This document shows positions 7,119-16,003 of a stretch of 64,000 bases of DNA, in pieces. Below the pieces are notes generated by a model that was not told the origin of the DNA, made no database searches, and saw only the letters and a list, made by a program, of their open reading frames with translations. Position numbers and translations under genes: made by a program. The stretch is taken from NCBI GenBank assembly GCA_021772025.1, contig JAETNT010000019.1, positions 1 to 64,000 of the forward strand, read 5' to 3'. Source of the DNA: Enterocloster bolteae. GTDB taxonomy: Bacteria > Bacillota > Clostridia > Lachnospirales > Lachnospiraceae. Numbering within the stretch: the stretch's first letter is position 1; every line of letters begins with the position of its first letter.

Positions 7119-7278
7119 TATAATTAAATACTTTTAGGCAACGCAGATTGCCCTTTGTATTTTCATCGGCATGCAGAAAAATCAATCGCAAACTTCTTTG
7201 CGGTTCAAAATAGACATTTCCCAACTTTTTATATATAATAAAAAAGAAGACAAATCCAGGCCGGAAAGGGATCCTCAC

Positions 7279-9057
7279 ATGAAACCAAAGCAGACCTTCA
7301 TTCCCAAAACTTTTCAAAGGAAAATTATTCTCTATAATATGCTGATTATCATTGCTATTGCCAGCGCAGTCAGCTATTATAGCTTTACCTCTTATAAAAA
7401 GGATGTGATTGCCAGCGAAACCAGAAATTCTCAGAATACCATCCGTCTTTTATCCGACCGGCTGGATTTTGCTTACCGGGAAATGGTTAATCTTCTGCTG
7501 AACTGTTCGGAGCGTCAGTCCCAGTTCTTTTTTGGAAGCGCAGTTTCCTCCGCCCAGAGCATGGAGCTGTATGCCTCCGATGTGCTAAGGGATTACTGCG
7601 CCATCTCCGGCTACAGCAAATATATTTACCGGATTTCTCTTTATAAAAAGGATCAGTTTTTCCTCCAGGCCGGAAGCCAGCCCGGCATCCGGCAGGATCC
7701 GGAGCTAATTATGTCAGCTCCCTGGTTCAAGGAGCGCCTGACCCTTACTGCTTCCCAATATATTCTGACCCTGGAGGACAACCCCTTCCCTTTGGGGGCT
7801 ACCAACACCCCATACATTTTCCCACTTATCCGTCCCATCCAATACCGTCCGGGGCTTGAACCGGAGGAAGCCTGGGTGTTTTTGGCAGTAAATCCCCTGC
7901 TGTATTCAGATACTTTAAATACCCTGGAAAAAAACAGCTTTCTCTATATCGCCACGGCAGATAATGCCCTGATTGCCTCCGTGACAGAAGAAAAATTTCA
8001 GACCGGCCAGCTGATTAAACAGTTAAACAATATGGAAGACCATTCCGGTTTCCTCACCGCTTTCCTGAATCATGAAAACTGTATTGTCACCTATCAGAGA
8101 GATCCGGTCAGCGGGATTCTGCTTTTTGAAATTCTTCCTGTCAGCCGTATGCCCATTGACCGGCGGGTAATTTTAGAGACCATTGCCATTATTTTCTTCT
8201 ACTGTATTGCTATTGGCCTGGCCCTTTCCTTTCTCATTTCCAGGCAGCTGGGCCGCCCTATTCTGCATCTTATTGATCATTTGGGCCTGGTGGCCCAAGG
8301 AGATTTTTCCGCGGATCCCAGTATCGAGAGCAATGATGAAATCGGTACCATCGGCCGGCAGATTAACCAAATGTCCAGTCAAATCAATACTCTGATGGAA
8401 ACCCGAATCCAGGGAGAAAAGGAAAAGAAGGATTTGGAGATTAAGATGCTTCAGGCCCAGATTAATCCCCATTTTCTCTACAACACCCTGGATTCCATTA
8501 AATGGATTGCCACTATACAGAGAAACAGCGGCATTGTCCAGATGGTTACCTCCCTGTCCTCCCTTCTGAAAAATATGGCCAAGGGATTTAATGAAAAGGT
8601 AACCCTGGCTCAGGAACTGGACTTTTTAAGGGATTACGTAGTCATTGAAAAAGTACGGTATCTGGAACTTTTTGATCTTCAGATCAAGATAGATGAGCCC
8701 GGCCTTTACAATGCTAAAATTATTAAGCTAACGCTGCAGCCTCTGGTAGAGAATGCTATCTTTAACGGTATTGAACCTTCCGGCCGGCCCGGACTTATTG
8801 AGATACGGGCCTGGGCAGAAATGGACGTTTTAAAGGTCAGTGTGACCGACAATGGCATCGGCATGGCTGAAGAACAAGTGCAGCGCCTTCTCACGGATAC
8901 CTCCCGAATAACCAAAAGCACCATGAGCGGTATCGGGCTTCCCAATGTGGATCGCAGGTTTAAACTGGTGTACGGAGAGGAATATGGGCTTATAATTGAA
9001 AGCCGGCTGGATTCCTTTACCCGAATTACCGTCTCCCTCCCTCTTGAATATGAATAA
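7279..9057 (+). CDS. Sensor histidine kinase, YesM type
   Basis: About 592 residues. A first membrane segment (IILYNMLIIIAIASAV, residues about 15-35) and a second (IAIIFFYCIAIGLALSFLIS, about 300-320) flank an extracytoplasmic sensor domain. A HAMP segment, the His_kinase domain with the phosphorylated histidine in QAQINPHFLYNTLDS, and an ATPase domain with PLVENAIFNGI and NGIGM follow. The start chosen is ATG at 7279; an in-frame ATG at 7171 would add 36 residues but lacks a ribosome site. The response-regulator gene follows 35 bases downstream. YesM/YesN pairs usually control carbohydrate uptake genes, so the sugar-type ABC operon at 1188-4295 is a possible target, but nothing in the sequence proves it. 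Confidence 0.92.
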   Translation: MKPKQTFIPKTFQRKIILYNMLIIIAIASAVSYYSFTSYKKDVIASETRNSQNTIRLLSDRLDFAYREMVNLLLNCSERQSQFFFGSAVSSAQSMELYASDVLRDYCAISGYSKYIYRISLYKKDQFFLQAGSQPGIRQDPELIMSAPWFKERLTLTASQYILTLEDNPFPLGATNTPYIFPLIRPIQYRPGLEPEEAWVFLAVNPLLYSDTLNTLEKNSFLYIATADNALIASVTEEKFQTGQLIKQLNNMEDHSGFLTAFLNHENCIVTYQRDPVSGILLFEILPVSRMPIDRRVILETIAIIFFYCIAIGLALSFLISRQLGRPILHLIDHLGLVAQGDFSADPSIESNDEIGTIGRQINQMSSQINTLMETRIQGEKEKKDLEIKMLQAQINPHFLYNTLDSIKWIATIQRNSGIVQMVTSLSSLLKNMAKGFNEKVTLAQELDFLRDYVVIEKVRYLELFDLQIKIDEPGLYNAKIIKLTLQPLVENAIFNGIEPSGRPGLIEIRAWAEMDVLKVSVTDNGIGMAEEQVQRLLTDTSRITKSTMSGIGLPNVDRRFKLVYGEEYGLIIESRLDSFTRITVSLPLEYE

Positions 9058-9092
9058 GATACCCGCCAAACACCGAAACAGGAGATTTGATT

Positions 9093-10718
9093 ATGTACCG
9101 AATTATATTGATTGATGATGAACCTTTAATTTTAGCCGGTATTGCTTCCCTGATTAACTGGGAAGAATACGGCTGCACCATTATCGGCAAGGCCACGGTT
9201 GCCACTGAAGCGCGGCAGATGATTTTAAGCCTGCGGCCGGATATTGTCATTACGGATATCCGCATGCCTGTCCTGGACGGTCTCCAGCTGGTAGAGTCCT
9301 GTAAAAATGAGGGGGCGATTTTTGCTTTTATCGTTCTCACCAATCTGGAGGAATTCAACCTGGCCAGAAAAGCCCTTTCCCTTGGAGCCGTGGATTATCT
9401 GGTTAAGCTGGACTTAAAGCCGGAAAATCTGGTTGCAGCTTTGGAAAAGGCTAAGAAACGAAGCAGCTTTTTATTGAAAAACCATTCCCTGGCAGGTATA
9501 TCTCCATCTTCCGCCGGAACCGGTGCATCCGCCTCTTTGCAGGAAGTCCGCAGATATCTGAGCCAAACCCTTCTTGCAAAAGCAGAACCGGCAGAGCTGG
9601 GGGGGGCAATTTCTGCGGAGGGTTGGGATCGTCCCTTCCTGCTTCTGTTTTCCTTGCGTCCCAATCATATCCAGTTTCAGGCAGGCGAAGACATCTATGA
9701 TTTCCGGCTGATTACCAATCAGCTTTTCGATATTATAGAAAAAATTGCGGAACGGTATTTTTCTTCTGTCATGCTTTTTGAATATGACGGGAAAAACACT
9801 TATCTTCTGGCAGGCTGTTTAATGGAGGGAGATAATCTGGAGACTGTTCTCACTGGATTCTGCGCCCGGGTTACCACCGCGCTCACCACCTATTTCGAGT
9901 TAAATGCCGTATACGGATCCAGCACGGTAAAGGGTTCTCTCCGGGAAATGCCCCAGGCCCTGTCTGAAGCTTTAGTTTCCCTGGATTATTATTATTACAA
10001 TTCCTCAAGTCCTCTGGTCTTTTATCATAACCAGAACATTCATCACAGCTTGGCAAAAAATTTTAATATTAATCTTTTCAAAAAAGAGCTGTCCGCTTCT
10101 ATCCAGCAAAATGACAGCGGACGGCTCAGGGAAGTTTTCCAGCAGATCCTGGAGCTCTTTGCTTCCTGTAAGCCCGGCAAGGATCAGGCTACCAGCGCCT
10201 GCATCAATATTTACACTTACCTGTATTCTTTTTTTGAAGGAGATCAGGAAGACTTCCAGGAGATTTTTCCCTACACCATTAATATTGCGGAACAATTAGG
10301 ACATTTTAATAGCCTTTCAGATATTCTTATTTGGCTGGAAAGCTTCTGTGATAAACTGTGTATCCTTTTATCAGAGCGCAAATCCGTTCGTTCTGATACT
10401 CTCATAGAGCAGGCCAAGGCCTATATAGAAGAACATTTATCGGAAAAGCTGGCTCTGGCCGATGTGGCGGGATATTTAAACATCAGCTCCGGTCATTTAA
10501 GCAATACCTTTAAAAAATTTACCGGCGTCACCATCTCTGATTATATCGCCACAGTGAAAATCAATCGCGCCAAAGAGTTGATCCATACCCATAAGTATCT
10601 GATGTATGAGATTTCCGATATGCTGGGGTTTGAGAACCCTTATTATTTCAGTAAAGTGTTTAAAAAAGTAACCGGGATGGCCCCCCGGGAATATGAAAAT
10701 CTGCATTCGCGGAAATAA
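9093..10718 (+). CDS. Response regulator with AraC-type DNA-binding domain, YesN type
   Basis: A 541-residue cytoplasmic regulator. The receiver domain covers about residues 1-120, with the acidic pocket LIDDEP, the phosphoacceptor in VITDIRMPVLDG and the conserved lysine in DYLVKLDLK. A long middle region of unknown fold follows, then an AraC/XylS double helix-turn-helix from about residue 440 (LSEKLALADVAGYLNISSGHL and LGFENPYYFSKVFKKVTGMAP). The start is ATG at 9093 behind AGGAG, eight bases upstream; a TTG at 9087 is less likely. It forms a two-gene unit with the YesM kinase. Confidence 0.93.
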   Translation: MYRIILIDDEPLILAGIASLINWEEYGCTIIGKATVATEARQMILSLRPDIVITDIRMPVLDGLQLVESCKNEGAIFAFIVLTNLEEFNLARKALSLGAVDYLVKLDLKPENLVAALEKAKKRSSFLLKNHSLAGISPSSAGTGASASLQEVRRYLSQTLLAKAEPAELGGAISAEGWDRPFLLLFSLRPNHIQFQAGEDIYDFRLITNQLFDIIEKIAERYFSSVMLFEYDGKNTYLLAGCLMEGDNLETVLTGFCARVTTALTTYFELNAVYGSSTVKGSLREMPQALSEALVSLDYYYYNSSSPLVFYHNQNIHHSLAKNFNINLFKKELSASIQQNDSGRLREVFQQILELFASCKPGKDQATSACINIYTYLYSFFEGDQEDFQEIFPYTINIAEQLGHFNSLSDILIWLESFCDKLCILLSERKSVRSDTLIEQAKAYIEEHLSEKLALADVAGYLNISSGHLSNTFKKFTGVTISDYIATVKINRAKELIHTHKYLMYEISDMLGFENPYYFSKVFKKVTGMAPREYENLHSRK

Positions 10719-10764
10719 AAGCGCCGGTATAAAGACAGGTTCTCAAGCCTGCCTTTGTACCGGC
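10713..10764 (-). terminator. Terminator of the GntR/ABC operon (minus strand)
   Basis: Read on the minus strand, GCCGGTACAAAGGCAGG pairs with CCTGTCTTTATACCGGC around the loop CTTGAGAA and is followed by GCTTTTATTT. The T-run falls within the last codons of the convergent response-regulator gene. Confidence 0.8.
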
Positions 10765-10782
10765 CCCTAAAAAGTATCAGTA

Positions 10783-13050
10783 CTATTCTATCTTATCTAT
10801 CTCATCTTTTTTATCCTGAATCTCCTTTTTAAGCTCTTCAAGCTTCTGATCCAGATCCGCCTCCACCATAGCCGGAACCTGTCCTTTTATAAAATAACCG
10901 CTGACAGTAAATTTCGTTTTGTTTCCTTTTCCCACATTTACCGTTACAGTAGTATCTTCCACCAGGCTATAGGGGTTCATGCTAATGCATTCATCAAGAG
11001 TCATGGCCTTTAAAATCTCCTGCATCTGTGCCTGATCCGTATAGGTTACTTCATACGATCTCCACTCCATTTCCTGGTACCCGGGATCTCTTTTTTTCAT
11101 CCCTCTCTCCGCGACAATGCTGGTAACATCCAGATTCTCCCATATTCGCCTTGGATCTATTTCTTCTTTTTCCAGCAGGGCAAGAGTCCTGTCAAAGGAG
11201 GGGTAAATTGGATAAAAATTCAGGGGTCCGTCCCATTGAATCAAGTTATCGTATTGATTTTTCTGATATTCTACCAGCTCTGCCTCAGAAGCGGTTAAGA
11301 ATCGAAGTTCTCCAATAGGATTTTCCGTTTGCCTCTGGTACAGGCTCATCTCTCTAAAATCCTGCCGGTAGGCAGAAAGAAGCTGATCCACAGTTTCCTG
11401 GCTGGTTATTTCCGCTGACTCCAGCAAATTTCCGTTTCCCTTTATCCGGTACTGCACTCGTACTATATCTCCTGCTGACCGCTGAAGAACAGGGTATTTC
11501 ACATCCTGATAAGCCGGATCCATGGAAATGGCGTTGGCAGCTTCGAAAACCTCCGACAGAGGCAGATGATATTCTCTCTGAACTTTCCGCCCGTTTTTCA
11601 AGGTGTATTGGACATTAACCCAGGTCCAGCATGCTTCTCCGTCGTAATCCTGCAAATGCTCCCTCTCAGTCCTTTCCATGAGAGCCTGCTCTACTCCTTT
11701 TTTCCCGATCTCCAAGACCGGCGCTATATCGGTTAGAGCCATGTTACGAAAGATATACTCTGTGGGAGAAGTTCTTATTACTTCCGGCCTCTGTCCATCT
11801 CCTTTGCTTGTTACCTGAGTATAATCGATCCAGCCGTCTTTTCCCAAATCAACAGCCGCTTCCGCTACTTGGCTCTCTTCAGGCAGATAAGCGTCATATC
11901 CCAGCCAGTCATTTTTAAAGCAGAACAGGATCGCCAGGCCGGCAATCATACAGCCTGCAAGCTGGAACTTATGGGACAGCAGCTTACGGAAGTCAAAATG
12001 GTAAATAATCTCCACAACGCAGTGACAAAGCAGAATTCCCGCAGCAGTGCCGAAAACCGCCCACCCGGTTGTAGAATGAAGGAGCCAGAAGAACATTCCT
12101 CCTGACATTCCCATTACCATGGCCAGGCCAATACGGATTACCGGCTTGCTGGCGGAAAAGGCCATAGCCTTTCCGGCTGCTTCTGAGGGACGTTTTTTAT
12201 AAAGCAGGATGTTTATCAATATCAAAGCTGCCAGTGCTATCACGCTTTCCACAATCAGATTGCGAAAAGCTGCCCCATCCCACCAGTCCGCCAGCATATC
12301 CGCCCCGGAAAAAGCAATGATGTAGCTTGTAATGGGAGAAATTTTGGCTACCCGAAATAAAAGGCTGTCCCGGAAAATATCTACATAGGTAAGGAACCAT
12401 GTATTATAATAGGCGATGAGCATAGCCGTCAGCATAGGAAAGTAAAAGAAAAAGACACCGCTTCCCAGAATTCCCACAACCAGATTGCCGGTCATCATCA
12501 TGGCCAGAACCACAGTGCTGTACACCAAAGTAAAATAAAACAAATGAAACAGGAAACCTCCTGCCGCTGTTTTCAGGAGCCCTCCTCCTATAGGGGTTCC
12601 GTAGGCGGCTGCCACAGCCAGGGAAATAATCAGACACAGCCCATAAACCACCCCGGGAATCAGAATTCCCATGGTATAGGACACGGCAAATAGCTTCTCT
12701 CTTTTTAATGGAAGGCTGTGATAAAAATCTATCTTCCGTTTATTGTGAAGATAGGAAAAGCTGGAGGCCCCGCACACTACTGCCGCCATGATCATGAGAA
12801 ATACCGTAAGGCCGTTGCCATGGACGGACAAAAGCTTCTCTGCCGTCGCCAGCATAGCCTGAGACTTAGGCATAGCTAAAGTATCCCCATACCACAGAGC
12901 CCTCTCATAGTTCTCTTCTACGTTACCTAACTTAAGGGCCATTCCCACCGGGAATGCAAAGAAAAAGGTCAGAACCGAAAGAGCCGCAAGCCAGACCCGC
13001 CGTTTTAAATCCTCTTTTGCCAGCTTAAAGAATGAGTTTCTTGATGTCAT
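10783..13050 (-). CDS. ABC-2 type transporter permease with large extracytoplasmic C-terminal part
   Basis: A 755-residue membrane protein. The N-terminal half has about eight hydrophobic segments (for example VWLAALSVLTFFFAFPVGMA, SLAVAAAYG, VLAMMMTGNLVVGILGSGVFFFY), with a last one near residue 390. The remaining about 350 residues are hydrophilic and probably extracytoplasmic. It ends in a charged EELKKEIQDKKDEID tail. The start is ATG at 13050, with GGAGGTGG six bases upstream, inside the 3' end of the ATPase gene. With the ATPase and the YtrA-like GntR repressor it forms an exporter-type system like Bacillus ytrABCDEF, linked to cell-envelope stress and antibiotic response. The cargo is unknown. 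Confidence 0.85.
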   Translation of the reverse strand: MTSRNSFFKLAKEDLKRRVWLAALSVLTFFFAFPVGMALKLGNVEENYERALWYGDTLAMPKSQAMLATAEKLLSVHGNGLTVFLMIMAAVVCGASSFSYLHNKRKIDFYHSLPLKREKLFAVSYTMGILIPGVVYGLCLIISLAVAAAYGTPIGGGLLKTAAGGFLFHLFYFTLVYSTVVLAMMMTGNLVVGILGSGVFFFYFPMLTAMLIAYYNTWFLTYVDIFRDSLLFRVAKISPITSYIIAFSGADMLADWWDGAAFRNLIVESVIALAALILINILLYKKRPSEAAGKAMAFSASKPVIRIGLAMVMGMSGGMFFWLLHSTTGWAVFGTAAGILLCHCVVEIIYHFDFRKLLSHKFQLAGCMIAGLAILFCFKNDWLGYDAYLPEESQVAEAAVDLGKDGWIDYTQVTSKGDGQRPEVIRTSPTEYIFRNMALTDIAPVLEIGKKGVEQALMERTEREHLQDYDGEACWTWVNVQYTLKNGRKVQREYHLPLSEVFEAANAISMDPAYQDVKYPVLQRSAGDIVRVQYRIKGNGNLLESAEITSQETVDQLLSAYRQDFREMSLYQRQTENPIGELRFLTASEAELVEYQKNQYDNLIQWDGPLNFYPIYPSFDRTLALLEKEEIDPRRIWENLDVTSIVAERGMKKRDPGYQEMEWRSYEVTYTDQAQMQEILKAMTLDECISMNPYSLVEDTTVTVNVGKGNKTKFTVSGYFIKGQVPAMVEADLDQKLEELKKEIQDKKDEIDKIE

Positions 13051-13924
13051 AACCCGCCACCTCCGTTTCACTGATAAAGATTTCTTCTAAGGATAAAGGA
13101 ATCAGCTCAAAGAAAACCGGCTCATAGCCTGCCATTTTTTCCTCAATATCTTCTCTGTTTCCCCGGACGGTCAAAGTAGACAGGCTTCCTCTCTGTTCCG
13201 TCTTGACAATCTCCAGAGCTTTCAAATCCTCCGGCTCCATTCCCGGCTTTAATACACACTGGAGCTTATGAATATTCAGCTTCATTTCGTCTAAATCCCG
13301 GGATAAAAGAATTCCTCCTTTGTGAAGGAGTCCTACATGGTCGCAAATGTCTTCCAGCTCCCGTAGGTTATGAGATGCAATAATCGGAGTTAAATTTCGT
13401 TCTTCCATGTCATTGGCAAAAATACTCTTTACCGTCTGGCGCATAACCGGATCCAAGCCGTCAAAGGTCTCATCGCAAAACAAGTAATCTGTGTTGGCGC
13501 ACACGCCGCAAATAACGGAAACCTGCTTTTTCATACCTTTGGAAAAGGTACTGATCTTGCGTTTTTCATTAAGCTCAAAATTTTTCATCAGCTTATGAAA
13601 GCGATCTTTATCAAACTTTTCATATACAATACTATAATAATCCATCATCTCCGCCGGAGTTGCATTGCTGAAAAAGTGCTGCTCATCCGAAATATAGAAA
13701 AATCTGGCTTTTGCTCTGACATTTTCAAATATCTCCTCTCCGTCAATGGAAATGCTTCCTTCGTCCGGCTTTAATACACCGCTGGCCATACGCAGGAAGG
13801 TACTCTTCCCCGCCCCGTTAGTTCCGATAAGGCCGAATACGCTGCCGTCACGAATGACAGCGTTTATGTGATCCACTGCCACAATATCATCAAAGCGCTT
13901 TGTCACGTTTACCGCTTCAATCAT
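13025..13924 (-). CDS. ABC transporter ATP-binding protein
   Basis: A 299-residue ATPase. Walker A is GTNGAGKST at about residues 38-46, the signature is the degenerate STFSKGMKKQ, and Walker B is YLFCDETFDGLD, with the switch histidine in ASHNLREL. After the nucleotide-binding domain comes about 80 residues typical of drug- or lantibiotic-exporter ATPases. The start chosen is ATG at 13924, eight bases after AGGAGG; the ATG at 13930 is too close to that site. The start overlaps the stop of the GntR gene and the 3' end overlaps the permease gene, so all three are coupled. Walker B reads CDET rather than DEP, a normal variant for this branch. Confidence 0.92.
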   Translation of the reverse strand: MIEAVNVTKRFDDIVAVDHINAVIRDGSVFGLIGTNGAGKSTFLRMASGVLKPDEGSISIDGEEIFENVRAKARFFYISDEQHFFSNATPAEMMDYYSIVYEKFDKDRFHKLMKNFELNEKRKISTFSKGMKKQVSVICGVCANTDYLFCDETFDGLDPVMRQTVKSIFANDMEERNLTPIIASHNLRELEDICDHVGLLHKGGILLSRDLDEMKLNIHKLQCVLKPGMEPEDLKALEIVKTEQRGSLSTLTVRGNREDIEEKMAGYEPVFFELIPLSLEEIFISETEVAGYDIKKLIL

Positions 13925-14372
13925 GCTCATTCCCTCCTGTCCTTTTCGCTTCCCCGAGAGTGCCTTCCTGGCGTTTTTCCATTTGTTCAAAGCTTTCTGC
14001 ACCATCTCCTTCTTCTGTTCCTTCTATGGCTGCTTTTACAATCTCATCCCTGGTCATCCCCAGTCTGGCCGCTTCCCTGGCTGATTCTGTCAAACGTGCT
14101 CTGGCCTCCTGAAGCCGGAACTGCCGCAGCTTTGACGTATCTGCCACAAAGCTGCCTTTCCCTTTTACCGAGTAGATATATCCCCGGCGTTCCAGCTCTG
14201 CATAAGCTCTCTGAATCGTGTTGGGATTAATAGACAATGCCACTGCCATGGCCCGTACCGACGGAAGCTGGCTATTTTCCTCCAAAACGCCCAGCATCAT
14301 CATAGCCTCCAGCTTTTCTGTCACCTGCTCATAGATTGGACGTCGATCCTTGTAGTCTAACTCAATCAGCAT
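13917..14372 (-). CDS. GntR-family regulator, YtrA subfamily
   Basis: A 151-residue repressor. Residues about 8-78 form the GntR winged helix: RRPIYEQVTEKLEAMM, QLPSVRAMAVALSINPNTIQRAYAELERRGYIYS and the wing KGKGSF. A short helical C-terminal tail replaces the large effector domain of other GntR proteins, which is characteristic of the YtrA group. The tail end is unusually rich in Glu and Gly. It has a strong AAGGAGG site and is first in the operon with the ABC ATPase and permease. It most likely represses its own operon by binding the dyad at 14439-14463, releasing in response to envelope-active compounds (family knowledge). Confidence 0.92.
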   Translation of the reverse strand: MLIELDYKDRRPIYEQVTEKLEAMMMLGVLEENSQLPSVRAMAVALSINPNTIQRAYAELERRGYIYSVKGKGSFVADTSKLRQFRLQEARARLTESAREAARLGMTRDEIVKAAIEGTEEGDGAESFEQMEKRQEGTLGEAKRTGGNEHD

Positions 14373-14438
14373 CGGATACCTCCTTTCCGGCTTTCCGTTT
14401 TTAATCCTTAAAAATATACGGCTATACGATTCACATCA

Positions 14439-14463
14439 ACTGTACTATCCGTATTAATACAGT
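14439..14463. promoter_or_regulatory. Candidate GntR operator
   Basis: ACTGTA and TACAGT are arms of an inverted repeat with a 13-base spacer that itself contains the 10-base palindrome GTATTAATAC. A further ATACGG/CCGTAT pair lies at about 14416-14454. The dyads sit about 65-90 bases before the GntR start codon, where a promoter for the minus-strand operon is expected. Confidence 0.5.
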
Positions 14464-14562
14464 ATCATAAATAGAGAATGAAGTAAATAAGCAATTTCTT
14501 ACAATTTCCTGAAGACAATCCAATGGAACACGTTACCGCTGCATTTTGCCAAATACCTGATT

Positions 14563-14597
14563 AAAAAAAGGGCATGCCGTAGAATCAGCAGCCCTTC
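14563..14597 (-). terminator. Terminator of the orphan binding-protein gene
   Basis: On the minus strand AAGGGCTGC and GCATGCCCTT form the stem, with one bulged T, followed by seven T. It lies about 14 bases after the stop codon. The remaining bases up to 14372 hold the GntR operator region and nothing else recognisable. Confidence 0.85.
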
Positions 14598-14610
14598 TGT
14601 TACCTTTATT

Positions 14611-15930
14611 CTATTTTGTCAAAGATTCCTCCTGAAGTCTGTCAAATTCCGCCATACACTCGTCTACTGTAGCGCCGTTTAACAAATTCCTCACAACAAG
14701 GCAGGTATTCCCCCACTGCTCCATCTTCATTCCCGCATTGGCTCCAAGAACATACACATTTTCTTCTATCCGATCATTTAAAGGCTTTAATGCCGGAATA
14801 CAATCCACTTCTATATTTTTAGACGAAGAGATTACTTTATTGGTTTCTGTATATACCTGGAGCGCTTCATCAGAGAGTATCACTTCCAAAATATCTTTCG
14901 CATCTTCCTTGTGCTCCGCATTCACCCCGATGCTATATCCCGTTATCGGCACCACTGGCATTTGCCCGCGGCTTGAGGGGAATCCGATAACCAGCATATT
15001 AAAATCCGGTTTTCCATATGCGGTCTCTGTATTTGCTGCTCCCCAGTATGCCATAACAATGGGCGTTTTCTGAGACAGGAAATCCTCCCGTTCCCCTTCA
15101 AAAGCTTCGCTTACATAAGCCTTTTTTGCATCAATATAGCCGGAGTCGATCATCTCCTGAAGAAATTCAAAGCCAGGACGCATATAATCACTGTATTTGC
15201 TTCTTCCACTGTTCAGCGCCTCAATTTCTGCTTCCGTATTTCCTCCGTTATACAAATCCGCGTAAGCTTGTGCAAAAACAAAAGTCTCCAGCCACCAACG
15301 ATTTGCCCCTACCGGAGTTTCTATTCCGTTTTCCTTAAATACTTTGCAGCATTCCAAGAAATCCTCCGGAGTTTCCGGCAATTCCAGATTATATTCATCA
15401 AACATATCTTTATTGATAAACAGGCCATAAGCCACTACTTCCTGTGGAATCGCTACCAATTTTCCGTTTACCGTATTGGCTGTTTTTACTACATCCCGCA
15501 GATTCTTTACACATTCCAGATCCGACAAATCCATAAGCATTCCCTCTTCTCCCAGAGTCTGGATCGTGTCCGGATTCAGCAGATAAAGGTCATCCATATT
15601 GTTACGAACCCTGGCAAGAGCTACATCATCATAACTCTTATCCTGATAGTTCTCCGCCGTATAGGTGATATACTGTACTGTCACCCCCAGCTTTTCTTCC
15701 GCCATCCGAAGAGTTTTTTCTGAAGCGCTTCTGGCCACATTCTCCGCATTGGGATCCACTTTTTCCATAGGGCTGTACATATTTACAATCCTATTGTTCT
15801 CTTCTTTGGTTACCGCCAGATTCACATCCGGCTTCTCGCCGCCGCTGCAAGCTGCCATCGCCAGAATTATTGCTGCTGCCAAGAACACCGCTGCTATTTT
15901 CTTCCAATCGATCTTCATCCTTTTTGTCAT
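14611..15930 (-). CDS. Extracellular solute-binding lipoprotein, orphan beside a hybrid kinase
   Basis: A 439-residue secreted lipoprotein: charged start, hydrophobic segment and lipobox MAAC near residue 28, followed by a family 1 type solute-binding fold (LVAIPQEVVAYGLFINKDMFDEYNL, then PVVPITGYSIGVN). No permease or ATPase gene is adjacent. Instead the gene follows a hybrid histidine kinase by 73 bases, has its own terminator, and is probably co-transcribed with it. A role as ligand-binding co-sensor for the kinase is inferred; supply of a distant transporter is the alternative. The start chosen is ATG at 15930 behind AGGAG; a GTG at 15969 would add 13 residues. Confidence 0.87.
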   Translation of the reverse strand: MTKRMKIDWKKIAAVFLAAAIILAMAACSGGEKPDVNLAVTKEENNRIVNMYSPMEKVDPNAENVARSASEKTLRMAEEKLGVTVQYITYTAENYQDKSYDDVALARVRNNMDDLYLLNPDTIQTLGEEGMLMDLSDLECVKNLRDVVKTANTVNGKLVAIPQEVVAYGLFINKDMFDEYNLELPETPEDFLECCKVFKENGIETPVGANRWWLETFVFAQAYADLYNGGNTEAEIEALNSGRSKYSDYMRPGFEFLQEMIDSGYIDAKKAYVSEAFEGEREDFLSQKTPIVMAYWGAANTETAYGKPDFNMLVIGFPSSRGQMPVVPITGYSIGVNAEHKEDAKDILEVILSDEALQVYTETNKVISSSKNIEVDCIPALKPLNDRIEENVYVLGANAGMKMEQWGNTCLVVRNLLNGATVDECMAEFDRLQEESLTK

Positions 15931-16003
15931 AATTCTCCTCATTTTATTTTCCACTGTTTTTGTAAGCACTCAGACGGCAAGGAAAAATCCCATATCTGAA
16001 TGA